Source: K23-9 sp049680365 | GTDB taxonomy: Bacteria; Planctomycetota; Planctomycetia; Pirellulales; Pirellulaceae | Length of the DNA: 64,000 nucleotides | Assembly (NCBI GenBank): GCA_049680365.1 | Contig: JBAUHQ010000430.1 | Coordinates: 1-64,000 of the forward strand | Direction: 5' to 3' | Shown: piece by piece, positions 35,291-41,468 of the stretch | How positions within the stretch are numbered: position 1 is the stretch's first letter | Layout: each line of letters opens with the position of its first letter | Made by a program: the position numbers and the translations under genes | The notes under the pieces: model-generated | Told to the model about the DNA's origin: nothing | The model's input: only the letters and a program-made list of their open reading frames with translations | Database searches by the model: none

Positions 35291-35382
35291 CTCGTAGACA
35301 ATCCCCTTTGCTTATGTCCTGTGCGTAAGACCCATTGCGAAGGCTTCTCGCTGGTGATGACCGTAGTCACAAGCTGCGCAGC

Positions 35383-35751
35383 TTATTTCGCGGCGATCGA
35401 GGAAATCTCCGCAACCAATTCGTCTAGTTCCGATCTGTGGCGATCGAAACACTTCTTTGCTTCGGCCACTTCTCCTCGCTTTAGCAACTCGAGCATCTCG
35501 TGAACCTCGATGGTTACGCCGCTTGTTTCAAAAGTGCTGAGCATCCCCTTGAGCTTGTGTAGCCCGGACCCCGCCTGTTCCGAATTACCAGCGGTCAATG
35601 CCCGATCGGTTTGCTCGATGACTTCAGGAAGGTCCGCCGACGTGATTGCTGCCATTTGGCGCAGCAGGCTTTCGTCGCCATCCAATCGTTTGACCGCCTC
35701 GCTAAAGCGAGACGCGAGTTGTTCTGAATTGTTCACCGATCGTTTCTCCAT
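35383..35751 (-). CDS. Histidine phosphotransfer (Hpt) domain protein
   Basis: The 122-residue helical protein contains the Hpt phospho-site SGLHKLKGMLSTFE, with His as the phosphoacceptor, in a four-helix bundle layout (residues about 20-110). Such proteins relay phosphate between hybrid kinases and receivers. In this window possible partners are the giant hybrid kinase (receiver at its end) and the CheY-like protein at 41003-41398; no pairing is proven. It lies 38 bases downstream of the DUF883-like gene and could belong to that operon. Confidence 0.88.
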   Translation of the reverse strand: MEKRSVNNSEQLASRFSEAVKRLDGDESLLRQMAAITSADLPEVIEQTDRALTAGNSEQAGSGLHKLKGMLSTFETSGVTIEVHEMLELLKRGEVAEAKKCFDRHRSELDELVAEISSIAAK

Positions 35752-35789
35752 CGTTCACTCAAGAGTTGCGCCATCGTTAAAATTCAATC

Positions 35790-36026
35790 TTACCAAGGCT
35801 TGATCTTCCAGCCCACGATCAGGCCAAGGCCGAAAGCCCAAACTGCCGCGACTTCCGGTTTATCTTTGGCGTAATCTTTTGCAAGGCTCAGCAAATCCTT
35901 GGCAGGTTCCGCGACGTAATGGTCTTTGAACTCGCGTGCGCCGAACGCGAGGCTGTCGGTTGCATCGTTGACCAGTTCGCGGGCAACGCCTTTAACATGT
36001 TCGGCGGAATTGGTTGTTTCGGACAT
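35790..36026 (-). CDS. Small membrane-anchored protein, DUF883/YqjD-like
   Basis: The 78-residue protein has an amphipathic N-terminal part (HVKGVARELVNDATDSLAFG) and a single C-terminal membrane helix ending KIKPW. This is the layout of E. coli YqjD/ElaB (DUF883), stationary-phase proteins that anchor ribosomes to the membrane. The neighbours upstream (holin-X and two small membrane genes) match the yqjDEK arrangement. The function is inferred from this parallel. Confidence 0.65.
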   Translation of the reverse strand: MSETTNSAEHVKGVARELVNDATDSLAFGAREFKDHYVAEPAKDLLSLAKDYAKDKPEVAAVWAFGLGLIVGWKIKPW

Positions 36027-36070
36027 TGATAGTCTTTCCTTGAAAAAGTGGGTTGGAATCGTGGTGAATC

Positions 36071-36092
36071 GCAGGCTGGAAGCCTACGCCAC
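36071..36092. repeat. Half copy of type B repeat
   Basis: GCAGGCTGGAAGCCTACGCC matches one type B arm exactly; it lies six bases beyond the 3' end of the holin-X gene. Confidence 0.7.
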
Positions 36093-36097
36093 TGAGC

Positions 36098-36544
36098 TCA
36101 ACGTCGCATGGGGGAGAACGTTTCTCGACGAAGTTGGTTGCGGGGCGATTGATCGGGCTTGAGAACGACGGCTTTGATCCAACGCATGTTTTCAGCGAAT
36201 TCACTTTTGACTTCGCTCAATGAGTCATTGGCTTTTCTGATCAGCTTGATTCCTAAGTAGGCTGCAAGCAATGCGATCAGGATCGTACCGCCGCTGACAA
36301 TCAGCAATGCTTGGCCGACCGTGAGGTCGTACTGTTCGTGCAGGACAAATCCGAGCCCTACTACTGCGGTCATCGCCGCAGTTAGTGCGACGATCGCCGC
36401 AAATGCAAGGCAAATGATCGCCTTCACACCACGGCGTTTCGCTTCCTGGGAGTCAACCGACAAGAGCTGAATTTGCAGTTCGCAAAGGTCAACAATATCG
36501 TTAATGACTCGGCCGAATCCGCTTTGATTTCGATCGTTGCTCAT
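36098..36544 (-). CDS. Holin-X/YqjE-like membrane protein (holin superfamily III)
   Basis: The 148-residue protein has an N-terminal helix (NDIVDLCELQIQLLSVDSQE), two transmembrane helices (about 43-68 and 77-103), and a charged tail. This is the pattern of PF07332 (Holin-X, YqjE). Despite the name, non-phage members are linked to envelope stress. The ATG at 36542-36544 overlaps the TGA of the upstream gene by one base (TGATG), so translation is coupled. Confidence 0.8.
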   Translation of the reverse strand: MSNDRNQSGFGRVINDIVDLCELQIQLLSVDSQEAKRRGVKAIICLAFAAIVALTAAMTAVVGLGFVLHEQYDLTVGQALLIVSGGTILIALLAAYLGIKLIRKANDSLSEVKSEFAENMRWIKAVVLKPDQSPRNQLRRETFSPMRR

Positions 36545-36747
36545 CAGCGGATCCCCCGCTTGATGATCCATGCAGCAGTCACTCCGACCACCGCTGCCAC
36601 CACGATTGCGGCAACTGGATGGTTGCCAATATTATCGCGGATGACCTGAAGTGATTGATCGGTGCGATCGTTGCTAGTTCGTGGTCGTGATGCGACGTCA
36701 TCGTCGTAGTAATGACCAATTCTGTTCTTTTGGATCGGTGCAATCAT
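36544..36747 (-). CDS. Small single-pass membrane protein of the holin-X operon
   Basis: The 67-residue product is polar (HYYDDDVASRPRTSNDRTDQ) with one transmembrane helix at the C-terminus (AAIVVAAVVGVTAAWIIKRG). It overlaps both neighbours, so it is in the middle of a coupled operon. It resembles DUF883-type C-terminal anchors. The function is unknown. Confidence 0.7.
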   Translation of the reverse strand: MIAPIQKNRIGHYYDDDVASRPRTSNDRTDQSLQVIRDNIGNHPVAAIVVAAVVGVTAAWIIKRGIR

Positions 36748-37151
36748 GATGTCAGTTCCTCAGTTGCTTCTCGACTTGCGATCCCAAACCGTTGGCTGTC
36801 CAGGAAAACGCTGCTTGCCTTGCGGAGTGCTAAGTTCGTGCCAGTGCGGAATGCCATGGATGCAATGGCGCCTACCACACCGCCCAACAGGCTCGACTTA
36901 GCAGCCGTCGCCTGGCCATCGGAATCCACTCGGATTCGCCGCACCGGAGGTTTCGCCGCTGGGACGGCAAGGAAAGCGACCGCCGCCACGCACGCAACCG
37001 AAGCTACCGGCATCTTTCGGACATAGAATTTCCAGTCCGAAAGTTGCTGAATTTGTTCGCGCGCATCGTCCATGTCATAGGGAAGCTCACTTCGGATGGA
37101 TCGCATGCGAGCACGAATCTCTTCGGAACGCATTTCAGTGGCAGTGCTCAT
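36744..37151 (-). CDS. Membrane protein with DUF3618-like N-terminus
   Basis: The 135-residue protein starts with a helical segment SEEIRARMRSIRSELP followed by DMDDAREQIQQLSDWKFYVR, similar to the DUF3618 family found next to holin-X genes. One hydrophobic helix follows (MPVASVACVAAVAFLAVPA), and a small Gly/Ala-rich region near the C-terminus. It overlaps the next gene by four bases (ATGA). I place the start at the ATG at 37149-37151; an earlier ATG at 37172 is possible. It is the first gene of the operon. Confidence 0.7.
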   Translation of the reverse strand: MSTATEMRSEEIRARMRSIRSELPYDMDDAREQIQQLSDWKFYVRKMPVASVACVAAVAFLAVPAAKPPVRRIRVDSDGQATAAKSSLLGGVVGAIASMAFRTGTNLALRKASSVFLDSQRFGIASREATEELTS

Positions 37152-37173
37152 GATTTTTCCTTGAGTGAACATC

Positions 37174-37233
37174 TTGGCGTAGGCTTCCCTTCTGCGGTGT
37201 TGATGGATCGCACGCTGAATGCCTGCGCCACGG
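37174..37233. repeat. Degenerate type B palindrome pair
   Basis: TTGGCGTAGGCTTCCCTTCT and GCACGCTGAATGCCTGCGCC are the arms. The right arm overlaps the promoter-like element at 37210. Confidence 0.6.
37210..37224 (-). promoter_or_regulatory. Possible sigma-54 promoter of the holin-X operon
   Basis: On the minus strand: AGGCATTCAGCGTGC. GG-N10-GC and GGCAT are kept, but TTGC is GTGC. It lies in the arm of a type B repeat, which lowers confidence; it is 59 bases before the ATG at 37151. Confidence 0.35.
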
Positions 37234-37240
37234 TGAGTGC

Positions 37241-37657
37241 CTAGCGACGACGACCGAGGAACATCAAAGCTCCAGCGGCGATGCCCACACCGAACGCGAT
37301 CACCAGTGACTCCATCGGGCGTGATCGTACGGTGTGAACCACTTGCTTCGACATTTGGTCGGTCGCGGCAGCGGCACGTGCATATTGCTGGCGGGCCAGC
37401 TCGGTCGCTTCATCGACGTACTGCGCGGCCGACTCACTCGCCTGTTGCAAAGTCGATCGACCACTGGCCATCGCTTGGTCCAGGAACTCTTCGACTTCAC
37501 GTTTGGTCGCCCCGGTCTTTTGTTGCACCACGCCGACCAAACGATCCGTCGAGCCCTCGGCGCGACGCAGGTCGTCATCGGTGAGTTGTCCCCAATGTTC
37601 TTGAAGGCGGCCTTTCACTTCATTCCACTGCCCTCGCAGTTCTTCTCGCGTAATCAT
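37241..37657 (-). CDS. CsbD-like stress protein fused to a DUF883-type membrane anchor (copy 1)
   Basis: The 138-residue protein starts with a CsbD domain (ITREELRGQWNEVKGRLQEH, then WGQLTDDDLRRAEG), continues with an Ala/Gln-rich helix and ends with a membrane anchor (SRPMESLVIAFGVGIAAGAL, then MFLGRRR) like that of YqjD/ElaB. AGGAG precedes the ATG at 37655-37657. A longer frame to 37807 translates the 12-base repeats (MGIDMGID) and is rejected. CsbD proteins rise under general stress; the fusion would tether it to the membrane. A second copy is at 39719. Confidence 0.88.
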   Translation of the reverse strand: MITREELRGQWNEVKGRLQEHWGQLTDDDLRRAEGSTDRLVGVVQQKTGATKREVEEFLDQAMASGRSTLQQASESAAQYVDEATELARQQYARAAAATDQMSKQVVHTVRSRPMESLVIAFGVGIAAGALMFLGRRR

Positions 37658-37715
37658 CGTGTCACTCCTGTTTGTGGTTCGGTGGGAGACATCTCGCCTC
37701 TGCAGCATTGGAGAA

Positions 37716-37730
37716 GCAAAGCCCATGCCA
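37716..37730 (-). promoter_or_regulatory. Sigma-54 promoter of the first CsbD gene
   Basis: On the minus strand: TGGCATGGGCTTTGC, with TGGCAT, TTGC and GG-N10-GC spacing, 58 bases before the start. The -24 half overlaps the first unit of the adjacent tandem repeat. Confidence 0.7.
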
Positions 37731-37805
37731 ATCCCCATGCCAATCCCCATGCCAATCCCCATATCAATCCCCATATCAATCCCCATATCAATCCCCATAT
37801 CAATC
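37722..37805. repeat. Tandem array of seven 12-base units upstream of the CsbD promoter
   Basis: Three copies of CCCATGCCAATC and four of CCCATATCAATC follow each other without gaps. On the minus strand the first type reads GATTGGCATGGG, so each copy contains TTGGCAT, the -24 half of a sigma-54 promoter. Only the copy nearest to the gene is followed by TTTGC at the right distance. Confidence 0.97.
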
Positions 37806-37905
37806 ATCGTGCAAGAGACTTCTGTGGACGAATAGGAGAGATGCAGCTATCTCGCTGGCGGATTTCCAGGCAGTGTGATCGAGCAGCGACCAGCGCAGAG
37901 AGCGA

Positions 37906-39456
37906 CTATCTCAGACTTTTCAGATAGTTCTCGGCATTCTTCAGATGGAGCGTTCGCTTCTCCGTGTCCATTTTCTTCGCCATGCTGCACATCATCGCCC
38001 ATCTTGGATTTTTGCTGAGCTCCGCGCTGTGATTCCAAATCCAACGCCAATACAAACCATCCCAAATCTCGCACCAAGGTTCCTTCTTGTGATGACTCAT
38101 CTTGCGAACGTAGGCTGACCCAGAAAAGTACGGCTTCGTTGTAATCGCTCCACCGTCCGCGTTTTGGCTCATCGCGTAGACATTCGGAACCATCACCCAG
38201 TCATAGCTGTCGATGAACATCTCCATGAACCAACGGTAAATGTCATCAGGGTCGATTTCGCAGAGAAACATGAACCCGCCCAAAACCATCAAACGTTCGA
38301 TGTGATGACAGTACCCGGTTTGCAGGATTCGCTGAATCGTGTCGTCGACCGGCGCGATCCCGGTCGTGCCATCGTAGAAACTCGCCGGCATCGCGCGGTG
38401 ATGCTGCCAATGGTTTGTGGTTCGCATGGCAACGCCAAGGTCTTCATACGTTGCCCGCATAAATTCTCGCCAACCGATCAACTGTCTCAAGAATCCCTCT
38501 AGCGAATTCAAAGGCACTTCATGCTCGGCCGCGTAACTGAGCGTCGCATCAACGACCTCCCTGGGCGTAAGTAAGCCAATGTTGAGCGAAGGAGTGAGCA
38601 CGCTGTGCCAAAGCCACGATTCCCCTTCCACGATTGCGTCTTCGTAGTCGCCAAAATCCGCGAAGCGATTCGCCAAAAAGTGTTGCAGCCACTTTTTGGC
38701 CGCGCGATGAGATGTGGGGTAAAAGAGTTGATCCAACGTGCCGGGATGATCTGAAAAGCGTCTTTCGACGTACTCCTTCGCTTCCTCATCAAAATGGTCC
38801 CGCTCAACCGACAGGTTCTCTGGAATGGAATGAAGTCGCTTCTTCGGTACCTTTTTCCGATTGTCTTCATCAAAGCTCCATTGGTCGCCAACCGGTTGAT
38901 CTCCATCCATCAGAATGTCAAGCCGCTGTCGTTGCCACTTGTAGAAGTCAGCCATGAACCAGCGTTTCTTGCCCGCCCGAAAATTCCGATTCAATTCCGG
39001 TGTATTGAGAAACCCAGGATTCGCAAGAACTTCACGCTCAATCCCTAAGCTGTCGCACGCTTGCCGCAGTCGTTTTTCCAGTGCAAAGTCAGCGGGATCA
39101 CCGTAACAGAGTGTCTCGTTCTCGCGCTGGCCTACCGAAATCGCTTGCTTCAACTGCTCAACAAGACGCGAATTGTCTGCATCGTACTCGACATACTGAA
39201 CCTCGTATTCTTGCTCTCGCAGGGCGGCTTCGTAGCGTTTCATGGTGGCACGATGCAGCCACAATTTCTGTTTGTGAAATTGCATCGGATACTGCGTGTC
39301 GCCAAAGAACAATGAATCTTCGAGAAGGATGATCCGCGACGGTTCGAGCGATAAACCCGGATGCTTTTCAAACAGCTGGTGTGGAAAAATGAGCAGAATC
39401 AATGGTGCATTCTTGTTGAGTATCGAAATCGTGAAGTAGGCACCTTTTCCCGACAT
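37906..39456 (-). CDS. Photolyase/cryptochrome-related protein (PF04244) lacking the Fe-S cysteines
   Basis: The 516-residue protein matches the deoxyribodipyrimidine photolyase-related family: ILLIFPHQLF and LLEDSLFFGDTQYPMQFHKQ at the start, HHIERLMVLGGFMFLCEIDP, IDSYDWVMVPNVYAMSQNAD, and GGAITTKPYFSGSAYVRKMS in the FAD-binding half. The related (6-4) photolyases carry a 4Fe-4S cluster on four Cys; the usual loop with CxxC after RMSD is here replaced by the short HHKKEPWCEIWDGLYW, leaving one Cys. So the cluster is probably absent. Other members with this variant loop exist, as I recall. Light-driven DNA repair is likely but unproven. Confidence 0.88.
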   Translation of the reverse strand: MSGKGAYFTISILNKNAPLILLIFPHQLFEKHPGLSLEPSRIILLEDSLFFGDTQYPMQFHKQKLWLHRATMKRYEAALREQEYEVQYVEYDADNSRLVEQLKQAISVGQRENETLCYGDPADFALEKRLRQACDSLGIEREVLANPGFLNTPELNRNFRAGKKRWFMADFYKWQRQRLDILMDGDQPVGDQWSFDEDNRKKVPKKRLHSIPENLSVERDHFDEEAKEYVERRFSDHPGTLDQLFYPTSHRAAKKWLQHFLANRFADFGDYEDAIVEGESWLWHSVLTPSLNIGLLTPREVVDATLSYAAEHEVPLNSLEGFLRQLIGWREFMRATYEDLGVAMRTTNHWQHHRAMPASFYDGTTGIAPVDDTIQRILQTGYCHHIERLMVLGGFMFLCEIDPDDIYRWFMEMFIDSYDWVMVPNVYAMSQNADGGAITTKPYFSGSAYVRKMSHHKKEPWCEIWDGLYWRWIWNHSAELSKNPRWAMMCSMAKKMDTEKRTLHLKNAENYLKSLR

Positions 39457-39470
39457 TGAGAAGGACGAAC

Positions 39471-39494
39471 GCAGGCTTCAAGCCGACGCCACGG
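39471..39494. repeat. Half copy of type B repeat
   Basis: GCAGGCTTCAAGCCGACGCC is a degenerate type B arm, 14 bases upstream of the photolyase-related gene start. Confidence 0.5.
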
Positions 39495-39656
39495 CACACA
39501 ACAAAAGAATAGACAGTTGGCAACGCATCCGATGCTGCAGCGTTTGGACGCTAAGTGATCAGCGTGACTGAAAACCCGGCAACATTACCACGTACGTGGC
39601 TTCTGCGACGAAGTCCACGCGGTGGAAGGCCGCTGTTTTTCCATTCCATCTGCTAT

Positions 39657-39671
39657 CGGCACGTCGTTTGC
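39657..39671 (+). promoter_or_regulatory. Sigma-54 promoter of the second CsbD gene
   Basis: CGGCACGTCGTTTGC has GGCAC, TTGC and GG-N10-GC spacing, 48 bases before the ATG at 39719. Confidence 0.7.
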
Positions 39672-39718
39672 TTCCTCAGGTGTCGTTCGACAACTCAATA
39701 AACACAGGATGAAAAACG

Positions 39719-40159
39719 ATGGTAACGAAACAAGAATTAAGCGGCAAATGGGATTCGATCGTTGGATCGGTCAAACAGAAATATGGGCAGATCACTGACG
39801 ACGATTTGGCGCAGGTCGAAGGCGATCTCAATCAGCTTTCGGGATTGATTCAACAGAAGGCCGGTCAGTCACGCGAGCAAGTTGAGGCATTTCTGGACGA
39901 GTGCTGCGGCGGATCGTTTATGAATCAGGTGAACGCGATGGCTGAAAACGCAAGCGAAACACTCCGAGAAAGTTACGAACAGATTAGCGAGACTGCGAGA
40001 CAGGGCTACGACTACTCGGTGAAGACCATGTCACGGCGTCCGCTTGAATCGGTTGCGACGGCCGCTGGAGTTGGATTGCTGCTGGGTGTCATGATTGGCA
40101 TCTCGATCGGAGCTCGACGAGAACGTGAGTTGTCATGGCGTGAGCGTTGGAGCCGCTAG
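39719..40159 (+). CDS. CsbD-like stress protein fused to a DUF883-type membrane anchor (copy 2)
   Basis: The 146-residue protein repeats the layout of copy 1: CsbD domain (VTKQELSGKWDSIVGSVKQK, then YGQITDDDLAQVEGDLNQL), a Glu/Ser-rich helix, and a membrane anchor (SRRPLESVATAAGVGLLLGV). Shared sub-motifs (RPLES/RPMES; TDDDL) mark the two as paralogs. It diverges from the photolyase-related gene. A lone sigma-54 promoter precedes it. CsbD is known as a general-stress protein in Bacillus under sigma-B; here sigma-54 control would be a different solution. Confidence 0.9.
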   Translation: MVTKQELSGKWDSIVGSVKQKYGQITDDDLAQVEGDLNQLSGLIQQKAGQSREQVEAFLDECCGGSFMNQVNAMAENASETLRESYEQISETARQGYDYSVKTMSRRPLESVATAAGVGLLLGVMIGISIGARRERELSWRERWSR

Positions 40160-40175
40160 GCTGACTTTCAACGCG

Positions 40176-40251
40176 ACCACAAGCTGCCAGCTTGACGGTT
40201 TCATAACTGTTCTGATTGGCGTGGTTCATAGGCTGGCAGATTGTGGCTACG
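40176..40251. repeat. Pair of type A arms
   Basis: ACCACAAGCTGCCAGCTTGA and AGGCTGGCAGATTGTGGCTA face each other across 36 bases, after the CsbD stop codon. Confidence 0.7.
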
Positions 40252-40255
40252 AAGG

Positions 40256-40289
40256 CACACTCTCTAATAAACCACACTCTCTAATAAAC
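40256..40289. repeat. Tandem duplication of 17 bases
   Basis: CACACTCTCTAATAAAC occurs twice in a row. It borders the repeat element on the left and the MscS remnant on the right. Confidence 0.95.
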
Positions 40290-40296
40290 AAGGCGA

Positions 40297-40538
40297 ATTT
40301 CATTTCGACTTCTGATCGTTTTATTTCTGATCACAACGACCGTTCGTCCTACGAATTCGCAAGAGGCGCCACCCGCTGAAGTCGAGATCGCCAATGAACC
40401 AGCCGCGACCAAGTCGTCAGCGCGATCAAGGGTGCACTCGACGATGCTGGTATCGAAATTCCATTCCCCTATCGTACGCTGACGTTCAAAGACCCAGCTG
40501 ATGGATCGGCGGTGAAGAACGTGGTCGATGACGAGTGA
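40297..40538 (+). pseudogene. Remnant of an MscS channel gene with an internal deletion
   Basis: The last 43 codons before the TGA at 40536-40538 read AIKGALDDAGIEIPFPYRTL and then TFKDPADG, the typical C-terminus of MscS channels. Upstream in another frame lies a signal-peptide-like stretch (RLLIVLFLITTTVRP, then TNSQEAPPAEVEIANEPA) of the kind that opens the BON-MscS gene at 13973. No pore or beta domain exists between them, and there is an in-frame TGA at 40395-40397. The most likely explanation is a large internal deletion that left both ends. A natural small protein is unlikely because frames do not match. Confidence 0.6.
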
Positions 40539-40539
40539 A

Positions 40540-40554
40540 CGGCATGACGTTTGC
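40540..40554 (+). promoter_or_regulatory. Sigma-54 promoter of a small secreted-protein gene
   Basis: CGGCATGACGTTTGC has GGCAT, TTGC and GG-N10-GC spacing, 46 bases before the ATG at 40600. It starts two bases after the stop codon of the MscS remnant. Confidence 0.7.
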
Positions 40555-40599
40555 ATTCCTTGACGCGCGCACGCTCCAATACTCGAAGAGGTCATGATC

Positions 40600-41028
40600 A
40601 TGTTTCGCAAAGCACTTCCGCTCGTCCTGCTAGCGACCGCTTTGTTGCTAGGAATCCAATTCACGACGTTGTTTGCCGTGCCTCCTGAACAAGGTTCGAC
40701 GACTGGGCAATCAGCAACTGGGCAATCAGGCATTGGGCAAACTGTGCCGGAATACACCGGGAACGACCCGTTGGCCGACGACGAACCACAATTGCGGCAA
40801 GGGCGGGCTGTGGAGGTTTCCGGAAACAACTTGGTGGTGAAGATCGAGGGAGAACGCGAAACTTTCGACGTTAGCCCCACAGCCGACATCCGTCGGAACC
40901 GCAAGAAATGTGATCTGCTGGCTTTGGCACCACGCGACTTTGTTACGATCGCGACCTTCGGTGACGATCGTTCGCGAACGAGCGAAAAAAATACGAGCCT
41001 TCTCAGTTCGCTGAATCATTCGGTATAG
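40600..41028 (+). CDS. Small exported protein of unknown function
   Basis: The 142-residue protein has a signal peptide (about 1-26; LVLLATALLLGIQFTTLFA) then a short TGQSATGQSGIGQ repeat and a soluble beta-rich domain (AVEVSGNNLVVKIEGERETF). It ends with a Ser-rich tail that overlaps the convergent receiver gene by 26 bases. The ATG at 40600 is chosen over 40594 because GAGG is then eight bases away. No family recognised. Confidence 0.7.
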   Translation: MFRKALPLVLLATALLLGIQFTTLFAVPPEQGSTTGQSATGQSGIGQTVPEYTGNDPLADDEPQLRQGRAVEVSGNNLVVKIEGERETFDVSPTADIRRNRKKCDLLALAPRDFVTIATFGDDRSRTSEKNTSLLSSLNHSV

Positions 41029-41398
41029 CGGTGTTTTCTCCGATCAACTCGCTGATTTGGCGAACCAGTTTCTCAAAGTCGACGGGCTTGGCGTGGAACG
41101 CGTCACAGCCGGCGGCAATCGCACGGGACTCATCGTCAGGCAATGCATAGGCGGTGAGTGCAATGACTGGAATTCGCTTGTCAGCGTCAGCGGCACGAAT
41201 TTGAATGGTCGCCTCCAAACCGTCCAGCTCCGGCATGTTGATATCCATTAGGATCAGTGCGGGAGCGGTTTGCGCCGTCGCTAAAACAGCTTCAAGTCCA
41301 TTCGCCGCAGTGACGATGGCAAACCCATACTTTTGCAACTTGAGCGTCATCATTTCGCGAATATCGTTGTGGTCATCTACGACAAGGATGGTGGTCAT
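41003..41398 (-). CDS. CheY-like single-domain response regulator
   Basis: The 131-residue protein is one receiver domain: acidic pair in VVDDHNDI, phospho-acceptor Asp in ALILMDINMPELDG, Thr in IALTAYAL and Lys in FHAKPVDF. AAGGAACG precedes the ATG at 41396-41398; a longer frame to 41482 begins in a repeat. Without an output domain it should work as a shuttle, for example with the Hpt protein at 35383. The 3' end overlaps a convergent gene by 26 bases. Confidence 0.9.
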   Translation of the reverse strand: MTTILVVDDHNDIREMMTLKLQKYGFAIVTAANGLEAVLATAQTAPALILMDINMPELDGLEATIQIRAADADKRIPVIALTAYALPDDESRAIAAGCDAFHAKPVDFEKLVRQISELIGENTAIPNDSAN

Positions 41399-41468
41399 AG
41401 TTCGTTCCTTTGATTGTGAGAATCCGCCGCAGCCACCAGCTGGCAGCTGATCGGTACGGGATGACTGC

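Noticed and set aside
36098..37151. Prophage remnant because of the holin-like protein
   Set aside because: No lysin, integrase, portal, tail or capsid gene is present; holin-X/YqjE proteins are common chromosomal envelope proteins.
37658..37807. N-terminal extension of the CsbD gene with MGIDMGID repeats
   Set aside because: It is only the translation of the 12-base DNA repeats and the sigma-54 promoter; a strong AGGAG precedes the ATG at 37657.
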